A stretch of DNA of 64,000 nucleotides from Pseudomonas sp. KBW05 (GTDB taxonomy: Bacteria > Pseudomonadota > Gammaproteobacteria > Pseudomonadales > Pseudomonadaceae), in assembly GCF_003852405.1 (NCBI RefSeq), contig NZ_QAJM01000022.1:47628-111627 (forward strand). Reading direction: 5' to 3'. The translations under genes and the position numbers were made by a program. The notes under the pieces are model-generated. The model had not been told where the DNA came from and did not search any database. It saw only the letters and a list, made by a program, of their open reading frames with translations. How positions within the stretch are numbered: the stretch's first letter is position 1; each line of letters opens with the position of its first letter. Shown here one piece after another: positions 42,682 through 51,733 of this stretch.

Positions 42682-45126
42682 TCAAAAACCCCAACGCATC
42701 GACACCATCACATTCCGCGGATCGCCGTAGTACGAAGACCGATAAAACCCAATATTGGTGAAGTACTTCTTATCCAACACATTATTCACATTCACCGACG
42801 CCGAGAGATTTTTACTGATCTGGTACCTCGCCATCAGGTCCACCAGCCAGTACGGATCCTGGGAGAACACTTGATTAACCCCCTTCCCATAGTTGTAGGC
42901 ATCCTGCCAGCCCTTGCCTTGCCAGCGGGCGCCGCCGCCGAGGGTGAGTTTGTCGAGGCTGCCGGTGAGTTTGTAGCTGGTGTAGAAGTTGAGTTGGTCT
43001 TCAGGCTCCCAGGTGGAGATTTTTTTGCCGCTGTCGTCACGGCTGATCTTATGGGTGTAGCCCGCTTGCAGTTGCCAGCCGGGTGCCAGTTCGCCGGAGA
43101 TTTCGGCTTCGTAGCCCTTGGTCTTGGCCTTGATGCCGACGTAGGCCCAATCCAGTGGCAGGTTGGTGGGGTTGTTGTTGTATTCGGTATCTTCTTCGGC
43201 GCGGTTTTCTTCGTGCACTTCAAAGTAGGCAAGGCTGGTGTTCAGGCGGCCGCCGAAGAATTCACCCTTGAGGCCCACTTCGTAGTTTTTGCCTTCGTCG
43301 GGCTCGACCATTTTGTTGTTGCGGTCGGGGCGTAGCATTTGCGGCATGAAGATTTCGGTGTAGCTGGCGTAGGCCGAAACGTTGTCGTTGATGTCGTAGA
43401 CCACCCCGACATAGGGGATGACTTTGCCGGTCTCCGTGGAGTCGTTGGTGCCGGTGAGGCGGTAGTCGGTCAGGCGTGAGCCGAGCAGCAGGGACAGGTC
43501 GTCGGTGAGGCTCAGGCGGGTGGAGAAATACACTGCGTTTTGCCGGGTGACGTCATCCTTGGTCATGCTCGGCGAACCCCAGTCCGGCTCGTCATCGTCG
43601 CCGTCCCAGCCGTACAGGTCGTAGTTGCCGTGGCTACCGTTGTAGTAGTCCTTGTCTTTCCAGTGCGAGCGAGAAGTCGAGGTGCCAACCACCAGTTGAT
43701 GCTCGCGCCCCGCCAGGCTGAAGGGCCCGGAAAGATACATGTCGAGGTTGTTGCTGATGGTCCGGCCGGTGTATTTGGCGGCGTACACCGAGGCGGTGGT
43801 GGTGCTGTTGGGCGATGCGTAACCCAGTGGTGCGTTGTAGCCGTTGAGCTGATTGGTGTAGTTGGCCTTGGCGACCCAGCCGTTGTCGAGGTTGTGCTCC
43901 AGCGTTACAAACACGGAGCGGCTGTATTGTTGCCAGCCGCTCCATTTAGGGCCGTTGTTGTAGGAGCGCGGGAAGCTGATTTCATTGCCTGCCGTGTCAA
44001 ACAACGAGCGGCTGCCGGTCCAGCTGGAGCCTTTGGGGTCGTTGTTCTGGTAGTCGGCGCCGACCGTCAGCAAGGTGTCCGGCGACAGGTCGAATTCCAG
44101 CGTGCCGTAGTAAACGTTGGTCTTGCGTTCGTAATGGTCCATGAACGAATGCTTGTCCTGATACACCATCACCGCCCGCCCGCGCACGTTGCCGCTGTCG
44201 GTCAGCGGGCCGCTGAGGTCGAGTTCCGAGCGGTAGTTGTCCCACGAGCCCGCGCCCAGGTCGACATGCCCCTGGAACTGCGCAGTGGGTTTCTTGCGGA
44301 TCAGGTTGATCGTGCCGCCAGGGCCACCGGCGCCGGTCATCAGGCCCGGGGCGCCCTTGAGGACTTCGACGCGGTCGTAGATCGCCATGTCGCTCAGGGT
44401 TTGCCCGGCGGAGTAACCGTCGTTGCGGGTGGTGGGAATGCCGTCGTATTGAAAGCTCTGGATGGCAAAACCGCGCGCGTAGTAGTTGGTGCGCTCGCTG
44501 TCGAAGGTCGCGACCGTGACGCCGGGCGTGTGCCGCATGACGTCATCGATGGACGCCAGGTTGAAGTCATCCATGGTCTGGCGGGTAATCACGGACACCG
44601 ACTGCGGCGTCTCTTTCAGGCTCAGGTTCATCTTGGTCGCGGAATTCGTCGAGCCGGTCGTATAGGAACCGCTGCCCTCGGTGGTTTGCGCCAGCTCCTG
44701 GCCGCGAATGCTGACCGGGCCGAGGCTGATGGCGTCGCCCTGTTGCGCCGCAGACACCAGATAGGTGCGCTCATCGACTTTTTGCGCCTGCAGACCACTG
44801 CCCTGCAGCAACAGCGCGAAACCCTGCTCGACGCTGTAGACCCCATTCAACCCCGCCGTATTGCGCCCGGCGGTGAGGTTCGCGTCAAACGACACCACCA
44901 CGCCAGCATCCCCCGAAAACCGCGTCAGCGCTGTGCCCAAAGGACCGGCCGCGATGCGAAAAGCCTTTTGCTCGGCGCTGGCTTGAGCCTGCTCGGCAGC
45001 CTGCGCCAGGGGTGCCAGGGCGATGCACTGCAAGGCCAGGCCGGCGGACAGAATCGCCGTGGCCAGTGCCGATTTGCGTGGCCGATGGGGGCGAAGACAA
45101 ACGTCCTCTGTTTGCTGGAGGGACAT
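42682..45126 (-). CDS. TonB-dependent siderophore receptor with signalling domain
   Basis: This outer-membrane receptor imports a ferric siderophore and signals its presence. The 814-residue protein has a signal peptide (to about residue 43) and an STN signalling domain (about 55-110, FRIAAGPLGTALTRFS...). A plug domain follows (LKETPQSVSVITRQTMDD, VEVLKGAPGLMTG, GGTINLIRKKPT), then a 22-strand barrel ending in aromatic Phe (VSMRWGF). The STN domain contacts the FecR-like protein encoded just upstream. AGGAG precedes the ATG. FoxA, FpvA and FiuA are the nearest relatives I can think of; the ligand cannot be told from sequence alone. Confidence 0.92.
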   Translation of the reverse strand: MSLQQTEDVCLRPHRPRKSALATAILSAGLALQCIALAPLAQAAEQAQASAEQKAFRIAAGPLGTALTRFSGDAGVVVSFDANLTAGRNTAGLNGVYSVEQGFALLLQGSGLQAQKVDERTYLVSAAQQGDAISLGPVSIRGQELAQTTEGSGSYTTGSTNSATKMNLSLKETPQSVSVITRQTMDDFNLASIDDVMRHTPGVTVATFDSERTNYYARGFAIQSFQYDGIPTTRNDGYSAGQTLSDMAIYDRVEVLKGAPGLMTGAGGPGGTINLIRKKPTAQFQGHVDLGAGSWDNYRSELDLSGPLTDSGNVRGRAVMVYQDKHSFMDHYERKTNVYYGTLEFDLSPDTLLTVGADYQNNDPKGSSWTGSRSLFDTAGNEISFPRSYNNGPKWSGWQQYSRSVFVTLEHNLDNGWVAKANYTNQLNGYNAPLGYASPNSTTTASVYAAKYTGRTISNNLDMYLSGPFSLAGREHQLVVGTSTSRSHWKDKDYYNGSHGNYDLYGWDGDDDEPDWGSPSMTKDDVTRQNAVYFSTRLSLTDDLSLLLGSRLTDYRLTGTNDSTETGKVIPYVGVVYDINDNVSAYASYTEIFMPQMLRPDRNNKMVEPDEGKNYEVGLKGEFFGGRLNTSLAYFEVHEENRAEEDTEYNNNPTNLPLDWAYVGIKAKTKGYEAEISGELAPGWQLQAGYTHKISRDDSGKKISTWEPEDQLNFYTSYKLTGSLDKLTLGGGARWQGKGWQDAYNYGKGVNQVFSQDPYWLVDLMARYQISKNLSASVNVNNVLDKKYFTNIGFYRSSYYGDPRNVMVSMRWGF

Positions 45127-45222
45127 GGGGGCTCCTGACGTAATGGGCAGAGTTTTATAAGTTCAGGAGTAGGTCGAGCGGGGATTCGGTTTTCTACAGA
45201 GGTCGCGCATTTATTTTTGCGT

Positions 45223-46170
45223 TCAGGCGTTTTTCACCACCCGCGTCCAGTAGCGGGTGCGGCGCACTACCGCCACCGGCAGCGCGCGCGAGACGGCAGC
45301 CAGTGCGGCATCCAGATCGTCCAGGGGGAACGCGCCGGACAGCAGCAGGTGGCTCACGTCATCCGCACAGCCTAGATAGCCGACGCGATACCGACTCAGT
45401 TCAGCCAACACCTGCCGCAACGGCCAGGCGTCGACCAGCAGGCGGCCTTGCACCCACTCTTCGCTTCCCGGCGCCGCCGCGTGCAGCGGACCAAAATCGC
45501 CCCGGTGGAAGGTGATGGCCTGCCCACTGTTGACCAACTGCGTGCGCCCATCGCCCAGGCGGATCTGCACCGCATGCTCCGACACGCTCAGGGTGGTACT
45601 GCCGTCGTTCTGTCGTACATCGAACTGCGTGCCCAGTGCCTGCATATCGCCTTGGGCGCTGCGCACCACAAAGGGCCGCGGATCTTGGCCGGTTTGCACC
45701 TGGATCTCACCGACGCGCAGGGTGATCAGGCGCAATTGGCCGGTGAATTCGATATCCACTGCCGTAGCGGTGTTGAGGACCAGGCGGGTACCGTCGGCCA
45801 ACTGCACGCTGCGCCGCTCGCCCACGTTCGTGCGCAGGTCGGCCAACCACAACGGGGCCTGCCGATAGCCGGACCAGCCAAGGCCACCGACCCCGCCGGC
45901 CAGTACCAGGCCTTTGAGCAGCGTACGGCGGTTGAGCGCCGGGCCGGCGCTTGGCCCGTGATCGAGCGCTTGATACGCCACGGCGCCGGGCAGTTGGCCC
46001 AGTTGGGTTTGCAGGTTTTCGACACGCTGCCAGGCCCAGCGATGGGTCGGGCTGTCCAGGTGCCACTGGCGAAACGCCTGCTCCAGCGCCACGTCATCCG
46101 GCGCCCCTGCACGACGGGCCAACCATTGTGCAGCGGCGCTCAGGGCCTGGCGCTTGTCGTCGATGGTCAC
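45223..46170 (-). CDS. fecR: FecR-family anti-sigma factor
   Basis: FecR-type proteins span the inner membrane, hold the ECF sigma factor inactive, and activate it when the receptor signals. The 315-residue protein has an N-terminal DUF4880 cytoplasmic domain (AAQWLARR...DSPTHRWAWQRVE). One membrane segment follows (TLLKGLVLAGGVGGLGW, about 80-100), then the periplasmic FecR domain (VGERRSVQLADGTRLVLNTATAVDI...) with a C-terminal STN-interacting part. I chose the GTG at 46170, which overlaps the sigma factor stop as GTGA. Confidence 0.92.
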   Translation of the reverse strand: MTIDDKRQALSAAAQWLARRAGAPDDVALEQAFRQWHLDSPTHRWAWQRVENLQTQLGQLPGAVAYQALDHGPSAGPALNRRTLLKGLVLAGGVGGLGWSGYRQAPLWLADLRTNVGERRSVQLADGTRLVLNTATAVDIEFTGQLRLITLRVGEIQVQTGQDPRPFVVRSAQGDMQALGTQFDVRQNDGSTTLSVSEHAVQIRLGDGRTQLVNSGQAITFHRGDFGPLHAAAPGSEEWVQGRLLVDAWPLRQVLAELSRYRVGYLGCADDVSHLLLSGAFPLDDLDAALAAVSRALPVAVVRRTRYWTRVVKNA

Positions 46171-46703
46171 AACTCGGACTCCAGCACGAACAGCAGGCAA
46201 TGCTCCGAAGCCTTGGCCACGTATTGCGTCACGGAGCTTACCGAAACCCCCAAGGACGCGGCGATCTCCTTGTAACCCTGGCCTTGCAGTTGCGAGAGCA
46301 GGAATGCCTGCTTCACCTTGCGCCCCAGGCCATCGAGCATCGCATCCACCGCGTGCAGCGCCTCGAGCATCAACAGCTTGTCTTCCGGTGACAACGCGTA
46401 GCTTTCAGGCTGCTGGGCCAGCGCTTGCAGGTAAGCCTGCTCCAACCCATGGCGACGAAAACTGTCGATCATCACCCGCCGCGCAACGGTGGCCAGATAG
46501 GGACGCGGTTGTTGCAGGCCCTTTGCAGGCGGCCCTTTGCGCTCGCTGAGCAGCAGGCGTACGAAGGTGTCCTGGGCCATGTCTGCCGCCTGATGAGAAC
46601 AACCCAACCGCGCCCGCAGCCAACGCACCAGCCAACCGTGGTGGTCACTGTACAGGCGGGCGATCGACTGGGGCGCTTCGTGGGGAGGGAGGGTGGCCGA
46701 CAT
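46167..46703 (-). CDS. fecI: FecI-type ECF sigma factor
   Basis: This 178-residue ECF sigma factor should transcribe the receptor gene when the siderophore is bound. Region 2 is seen as LYSDHHGWLVRWLRARLGCSHQAADMAQDTFVRLL and PYLATVARRVMIDSFRR. Region 4 is seen as LDGLGRKVKQAFLLSQLQGQGYKEIAASLGVSVSSVTQYVAKA. Either ATG 46703 or ATG 46718 may start it; neither has a good ribosome-binding site. It overlaps fecR by 4 bp, and a Fur-like site lies just upstream. Confidence 0.93.
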   Translation of the reverse strand: MSATLPPHEAPQSIARLYSDHHGWLVRWLRARLGCSHQAADMAQDTFVRLLLSERKGPPAKGLQQPRPYLATVARRVMIDSFRRHGLEQAYLQALAQQPESYALSPEDKLLMLEALHAVDAMLDGLGRKVKQAFLLSQLQGQGYKEIAASLGVSVSSVTQYVAKASEHCLLFVLESEL

Positions 46704-46719
46704 GGTAATTGCGCGCATT

Positions 46720-46738
46720 TGAGAATGAATCGCAATCT
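46720..46738. promoter_or_regulatory. Candidate Fur box upstream of fecI
   Basis: GAGAATGAATCGCAATCTA matches about 11 of 19 bases of the idealised GATAATGATAATCATTATC. It lies immediately upstream of fecI, where iron repression of such genes normally acts. Confidence 0.5.
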
Positions 46739-46797
46739 AGCCTAAAGGCCTGGGGATGGCAATTGTCCGCGATCAACCCGCAGAATAGGCCGCCGTA

Positions 46798-47040
46798 ATG
46801 GACCCACTGCTATCAGTCGTCATTCTTCTTACGAGCAGAACATTCAGCAGCTACGCGACAACCTACGAATACGCAACCGGAGGCCATCGCAGTTGCAAAG
46901 GCATCCACGTATTCGATACGGAACTGAACCAACAGATCAAAATCTGCGGCACAAACGGCGCTGATCGTCAGGGTTGGGTACGGGTGGAAAAGCTCAGCGG
47001 GCCGCTGGGAATCTTTGTCATAGGCACGGTGCCCATCTGA
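46798..47040 (+). CDS. Possible small exported hypothetical protein
   Basis: An 80-codon frame has plausible GC-rich third positions over its last 60 codons. The peptide has a short hydrophobic N-terminus (LLSVVILLTS) and two cysteines that could pair (SCKGIHVFDTELNQQIKICG). I see no ribosome-binding site or known family. An antisense frame of similar length exists but looks less protein-like. Confidence 0.35.
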   Translation: MDPLLSVVILLTSRTFSSYATTYEYATGGHRSCKGIHVFDTELNQQIKICGTNGADRQGWVRVEKLSGPLGIFVIGTVPI

Positions 47041-47184
47041 CGCTCGCATTGCCAGATCGGCGCAGGGACCGCCCCTTCACTATTTCCCCATCCGTTCACG
47101 AAATATTCAGAATCGCCGACCGATACTAGCCCATTGCAATGACCGCTCCCCCCGAGCGCTCCTCCGCCCTGGTAGCCAGAATCC

Positions 47185-48618
47185 ATGACGCGTCCTGTTC
47201 CTCTGCTGCTCCTGCTTGTTGCCCTGTTGTTTTTCTTCGCCCTTGGCAGCCATGAGCTGCAAGGCTCCACCGAAGCCCGCGTCGCCGGGATTGCGATGGC
47301 CATGCACCTGGACAACAACTGGGTGGTGCCGCAGTTGTTTCGCGAGCCGTTCCTGGAAAAACCGCCCCTGAGCCTGTGGCTCGACGCCGGGGCGATTCGC
47401 CTGTTTGGCGGCACCACCTGGGCGGTGCGCCTGGCCTCGGCGTTCGCCGGGTTGTTCAGCGTGATGCTGTTCTACGGGATGTTGCGCAAGTTCGGCCGGC
47501 CGCAGACTTTGGCGTTTTGCGCGGCGTTGATCCTGGCAACCATGGCCAGCTATTGGGGCAACGTGCGCGGCGTGGGTGAAGACTCGCTGCTCAGCCTTGG
47601 CGTGACCACCGCACTGCTGGCGTTCTACCAAGCGATGCGCCCGGACAACCAGGGCTCCAAGGCCGGCGCATGGGCGCTGTTCACCGCGGGTATGGTGATC
47701 GCTACCTTGAGCAAAGGCGTATTGGGCCTGGCGATGCCGGGCATTGTGATTTTTGTGTACCTGGCCGTGACCAGCGTGATGGACAAGCGCCTGCGGATCG
47801 GCGATTGGCTCAAGCCTGGGTTGTTCACCCTGCTGGCTTTGGTGCCCCTGATTATCTGGCTGGCGTTCCTGTTCCAGCGCGGCGGCATGCAGGCCGTCGG
47901 TGAAGTGTTGTGGACCAACAGCGTCGGGCGCTTCAGTGGCTCGTTTGTCGAGGCCGGGCACTACGAGCCGTTCTACTACTACATCGCCAAGCTGCCCGAG
48001 GCTTTCCTGCCGTGGAATATCCTGGTGTACCTGGGCCTGTGGCATTTCCGTAAGAGCCTGATGCGCAATCGCTACCAGCTGTTTTTCTGCATCTGGCTGG
48101 TGGCGCAGTTCACCTTGCTGACGCTGGCGTCCAGCAAGCGCACCGTGTACCTGATGTCGCTCACGCCGGCCGCCGCGGTGCTGGCGGCGGAATATGGCCT
48201 CGTCCTGCTGCAATGGCTGAAAGCGCGCAAGCCCGGCTTGTACCGCTACCATCGGCAGGCGATCGGCGGCGTGTTCGCCGTACTGATTGCCAGCTATATG
48301 GTCGCTGCAGGCGTGTTTGCGCCCAAAGCCGACAAGCGCGAGTCCTTCGTGCCGGTGATCAGCCAGCTTCAGGCGCTGCAAGCAGAAGGTCGAGAGGTGG
48401 CGATATTTCAGCCAAACGAGCGGATTGCCGGGGCCGGGGTGTTCTATATGCAGGGCTACGTGCCGCTCCTGCAAACCGAGCCCGAGTTGCGCGCATTCCT
48501 TACTGCCAAACCCGGCAACGTTGCGTTGACGGATCACACCAAAGGGCTGGATGAGCCGGTGAAGGTGATCAAGGAGATGGCGATCGGCCGCCAGCCTTAC
48601 TACTTCGTCGAGCAATAA
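47185..48618 (+). CDS. ArnT/PMT-like GT-C glycosyltransferase
   Basis: The 477-residue inner-membrane protein has about 11 hydrophobic segments. Its first periplasmic loop has GSHELQGSTEARVAGIAM and FREPFLEKPPLSLWLDA, matching the ArnT pattern of an acidic residue followed by EKPPL. Such enzymes transfer sugars from undecaprenyl phosphate to lipid A, O-chain or proteins. ArnT proper is about 550 residues and lies in the arn operon; neither applies here, so the donor and acceptor are unknown. It stands alone, convergent with the yqhA-like gene. Confidence 0.83.
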   Translation: MTRPVPLLLLLVALLFFFALGSHELQGSTEARVAGIAMAMHLDNNWVVPQLFREPFLEKPPLSLWLDAGAIRLFGGTTWAVRLASAFAGLFSVMLFYGMLRKFGRPQTLAFCAALILATMASYWGNVRGVGEDSLLSLGVTTALLAFYQAMRPDNQGSKAGAWALFTAGMVIATLSKGVLGLAMPGIVIFVYLAVTSVMDKRLRIGDWLKPGLFTLLALVPLIIWLAFLFQRGGMQAVGEVLWTNSVGRFSGSFVEAGHYEPFYYYIAKLPEAFLPWNILVYLGLWHFRKSLMRNRYQLFFCIWLVAQFTLLTLASSKRTVYLMSLTPAAAVLAAEYGLVLLQWLKARKPGLYRYHRQAIGGVFAVLIASYMVAAGVFAPKADKRESFVPVISQLQALQAEGREVAIFQPNERIAGAGVFYMQGYVPLLQTEPELRAFLTAKPGNVALTDHTKGLDEPVKVIKEMAIGRQPYYFVEQ

Positions 48619-48633
48619 GGCCGGCGCGGTGCA

Positions 48634-49122
48634 TCAGTGCTTGGTCAGCTTGTCCAGGTAACCCATGGCAAACGCCGATACGACGAAGGTCATGTGAATG
48701 ATCACGTACCACATCAGGTGCTGTGGATCGACGTTCTTGGCGTCCATGAAGATGCGCAGCAGGTGGATCGAGGAAATCGCCACGATGGACGCCGCCACTT
48801 TCATCTTCAGCGAGGAAGAGTCCATGGTGCCCAGCCAGTTGAGCTTTTCCTTGTTGTCATCGATATCCAGCTGCGAGACGAAGTTCTCGTAGCCGGAAAT
48901 CATCACCATCACCAGCAAGCCACCCACCAGCGCCATGTCGATCAACGACAGCAGCAGCAGGATGACGTCGGCTTCCAACATGGTGAACACGTTGGGCAGG
49001 ACGTGGATGATTTCCTGAAAGAACTTCAACGCCAGGATCAGCAAGCCCAGGGACAGCCCCAGGTAGATCGGCGCCAGCAGCCAGCGTGAGGCGTACATAG
49101 TGTTTTCGATAAAGCGTTCCAT
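48634..49122 (-). CDS. YqhA/UPF0114 family membrane protein
   Basis: The 162-residue protein (TIGR00645) has four membrane segments: the N-terminal [25 protein letters not shown], a central [27 protein letters not shown], and two C-terminal segments around [20 protein letters not shown] and [16 protein letters not shown]. The NFVSQLDID and [12 protein letters not shown] loops are family signatures. Function is unknown; a channel-like role has been suggested for relatives. It converges with the glycosyltransferase gene, with 15 bp between stops. Confidence 0.92.
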   Translation of the reverse strand: MERFIENTMYASRWLLAPIYLGLSLGLLILALKFFQEIIHVLPNVFTMLEADVILLLLSLIDMALVGGLLVMVMISGYENFVSQLDIDDNKEKLNWLGTMDSSSLKMKVAASIVAISSIHLLRIFMDAKNVDPQHLMWYVIIHMTFVVSAFAMGYLDKLTKH

Positions 49123-49283
49123 GGGATCTCACACAGCGGGGCTAGAAATGGCGGCGAGTATACCAGCCGCTACCAAACACCTGTAACCGCGAGAAAACTG
49201 ACCTGGGCGCATCTGTAAGAGAATTTTTCTGCTAGTGTCGAGGCCATTAAATCGGCTCGATGACGTCGGACAGGAAAACTCAG

Positions 49284-51107
49284 ATGATGGATGTGCGAAC
49301 GCCTTTGGCCAGCTTCGGCCTGTGTGCAGTGTTGCTGATGGCCAGCGGCTGCTCCCCCAAAGATGAGCAGAAGCAAGCCACCCTCGAAGAGAAAACCGCT
49401 AAGTTCGAACAGTCGCTGGACAGCATCCAGGACCCCAAACTGCGCGACGCCATCGCCGACCTTGGCGGTTCGCTGCTGTTGCTGGAACGGGCACGGGTCA
49501 AACTCGCCGACAAATCCATCGAAGCCGAATACGGCGAAAACTCCCTCGCCCTGCTAACGCATTACCCTACGCCCCAGGCGCTGGTGGACACCTATATCAA
49601 CGGCCTTTTCGTACTGCGCAAAGCCTCCCATTCCGACTACCTGACGGACTTGCAGCCGGTCTTCCCCTTCAGCTTCAACAGCCCGGACCAGTTCCCGTTC
49701 CCCCATGGGCTGGAATGGCAGTCGGTAACGTTGAGCAACAACAAAGTCATCCCCTTCCAGCCGGAATGGTCAGAAACCGACCCCGGCATCCAACTGAGCC
49801 CCAGCAGTTCCAACCTGACCAACCCCGATGATTTGACGGTGACCTACCCGTTCATCGACGGCATCGAGACTGAAAACAAAAGCCAGCCGCAGCCCGTCAG
49901 CCTCAAAGGCACGGTGGAAGTGGTCGCTCCGGGCAAGGTCCTGAACTTTGACCTGAGCAAACAGGACGTCGGGCGCACACGTACCGAAGGCACCGTCACC
50001 CTCAAGCTGCTGTTGCTGGAAAAGAACTACGCCGAGATCGAGATGAGCAACAGCGCGCCCCTGGCCCCGGAGGTTGGTGACGAGTCGCCCAACCCGCTGC
50101 TGGTCGAGGCGCGGGACAGCACCGGGCAATTTCTCACACGCTCGGGCTCGATCAACGAAAGCGCCGCACAGGTGGCGTTCTACGAGAAACAATTGGCCGA
50201 GATGCAAAAACAGACGGCCTGGTCCGAGGCCTTCGAGAAGAAGCTCGTCGACCAACAGAAAGACTTCGAACACAAGCAGAGCAGCCATTACGCCAAGGTC
50301 TACTTCAATGGCGTGATCGATAACCTGCAGATCAGCGTGCTGGATTTTTCCAAGGCCACGCTCACCCGCAAAGACCTCGACCTGCCGGTACTGCGCTTCG
50401 ACAAGAACAGCCTGCAAAAAACCGTGCAAGCCTTGCCGATGCCCGTCACGGTATACGACGACGGTGCCGCGAGCTGGCTGAAAGACGCGACCCTGACCGA
50501 AGACCAGCTGAAAAACAGCGTCACCATCAGCCAGTCCACCGAAGACGCCAGCGCCGCGCATATCGTGTTCGACCACCCGTTCACCTTCAATGACGACCTG
50601 GTCGGCGCCGAACGCAACAGCAGCGAATCGCCCATCACCTTCTTCACTGCCGACGACAAGGGCGAGCGCGGCGAGCCCATCGAGCTACCGAGCGAAGCCT
50701 TCGAGCTCAACCCGGCACGCGGCACCCTCACCTACGACCTCAACCTGTTCCCGGAAAACCCGGCGTTTGTGGTCGGCTCGATCCCACTGTTCCTGGCCAC
50801 CATCGAGAAAGCCACGATTGACACCGCCAAGCTGCCCAAAGGCCTGTCGCTCAAGGACAACGCGCTGGTGGTTGACCAGAAAGAGTTCCCCGCCGACAGC
50901 TGGCGCTTCTATGCCAAGGACGCCAGCGGCAATTACCTCAAGGAAATCCTCGGCGTCAGCCACCGCGCCGAGGAGTACGGCACGGCGATGTTTGACGTGC
51001 ACTATTTCTACGGCCAGCCGACCACCCTGGAAAGCTACCAGCGCACCGACCTGGACACCGTGCAATACGGTTTCGAGGTCAAGTTGGACAAGCCCGAGAG
51101 CAAGTAG
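49284..51107 (+). CDS. Large hypothetical lipoprotein
   Basis: The 607-residue protein has a signal peptide and lipobox MASGC, so it is probably membrane-anchored. A short helical segment rich in Glu/Lys/Gln follows (residues about 25-65). The rest looks beta-rich with repeated Asp/Glu-Lys surface patterns and a helical stretch around AQVAFYEKQLAEMQKQ. I recognise no named domain. I chose the ATG at 49284, 11 nt after AGGA; a start 24 bp upstream is possible. It is transcribed alone. Confidence 0.8.
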   Translation: MMDVRTPLASFGLCAVLLMASGCSPKDEQKQATLEEKTAKFEQSLDSIQDPKLRDAIADLGGSLLLLERARVKLADKSIEAEYGENSLALLTHYPTPQALVDTYINGLFVLRKASHSDYLTDLQPVFPFSFNSPDQFPFPHGLEWQSVTLSNNKVIPFQPEWSETDPGIQLSPSSSNLTNPDDLTVTYPFIDGIETENKSQPQPVSLKGTVEVVAPGKVLNFDLSKQDVGRTRTEGTVTLKLLLLEKNYAEIEMSNSAPLAPEVGDESPNPLLVEARDSTGQFLTRSGSINESAAQVAFYEKQLAEMQKQTAWSEAFEKKLVDQQKDFEHKQSSHYAKVYFNGVIDNLQISVLDFSKATLTRKDLDLPVLRFDKNSLQKTVQALPMPVTVYDDGAASWLKDATLTEDQLKNSVTISQSTEDASAAHIVFDHPFTFNDDLVGAERNSSESPITFFTADDKGERGEPIELPSEAFELNPARGTLTYDLNLFPENPAFVVGSIPLFLATIEKATIDTAKLPKGLSLKDNALVVDQKEFPADSWRFYAKDASGNYLKEILGVSHRAEEYGTAMFDVHYFYGQPTTLESYQRTDLDTVQYGFEVKLDKPESK

Positions 51108-51110
51108 CGC

Positions 51111-51419
51111 TCAGTGATGGGTGTCGCCATTGAGCTGTCGCAAATGGGCCTGCATGTGCAGGCTCCAGATCTGCGGATCGCCGGCCTGCTCATAGCCATG
51201 CAGCGTGAGGCTGTCGACGATTGATTCCAGCATGGTTTCTGCCACGAACGGCCCATGAAACGGGCCTTGTGACTTGATGGTGGACGGCTGTTCACCGGTC
51301 ATTCCGGCGGCAAACAACAAGGTCCACAGCCCGTTATCCCCGGCAAGAGGGCGAATGGAACATTCGATACGGGTGACCAGGCCCAGGCACTGGCGGGTAA
51401 GGCAAAGGCTGCGCGGCAT
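51111..51419 (-). CDS. Conserved Pseudomonas hypothetical protein
   Basis: The 102-residue protein begins MPRSLCLTRQCLGLVTRIECSI and contains GLWTLLFAAGMTGEQPS, QGPFHGPFVAE and SLHMQAHLRQLNG. It looks like a small soluble alpha/beta protein that I recall as conserved in pseudomonads; function is unknown. The start at 51419 matches that conserved N-terminus better than the longer frame. It is convergent with the lipoprotein gene, 3 bp between stops. Confidence 0.72.
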   Translation of the reverse strand: MPRSLCLTRQCLGLVTRIECSIRPLAGDNGLWTLLFAAGMTGEQPSTIKSQGPFHGPFVAETMLESIVDSLTLHGYEQAGDPQIWSLHMQAHLRQLNGDTHH

Positions 51420-51733
51420 GGCGGCGACCCTCGGTAGATCGGTGTTCAGCCTCAACGCTTGGCGAGGCTGTTTCTATCCTGCGACTCCTGTGGAGATCCC
51501 TTGAGCAGAGAATAGAAGAAAACCGCGAGAAACCAAGGTTGTAGGGACCAACGGGCGTTGGTCCCAAAACCGAGTCAATTTCATGACACCCCCCCCAAAG
51601 GTACTGCTGTACCCCTGTGGGAGCTGGCTTGCCTGCGATGACTGACTCACAGCCACCATTTCTGTTGGCTGATACACCGCTATCGCAGGCAAGCCAGCTC
51701 CCACAGAAGCCCGCTCCCACAGGGGATCGAGCA
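51420..51733. other. Intergenic space with a hairpin and a REPIN
   Basis: This 314-bp space has no ORF of note. At 51544-51565 a perfect 9-bp stem GGGACCAAC/GTTGGTCCC has a 4-nt loop but no T-run on either strand. A REPIN follows at 51615-51724. The hairpin may be the terminator of the upstream minus-strand lon-like gene. Confidence 0.55.
51615..51724. repeat. REPIN 1 (GTGGGAGCTGGCTTGCC type)
   Basis: Two REP units in inverted orientation, CTGTGGGAGCTGGCTTGCCT... (51615-51639) and its complement (51682-51706), flank a 42-bp spacer. A truncated third unit CCCGCTCCCACAGGGG follows at 51709-51724. Such RAYT-mobilised repeats are abundant in the P. fluorescens group. Confidence 0.88.

Noticed and set aside
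47107-48615. 502-codon antisense frame opposite the ArnT-like gene
   Set aside because: The peptide is His/Gln/Arg-rich, the usual complement of a hydrophobic GC-rich gene.
51544-51565. Hairpin considered as a CRISPR-like or riboswitch element
   Set aside because: Single copy, no repeats with spacers around it and no downstream gene in a suitable orientation. It is better read as a weak terminator or a REP-related fold.
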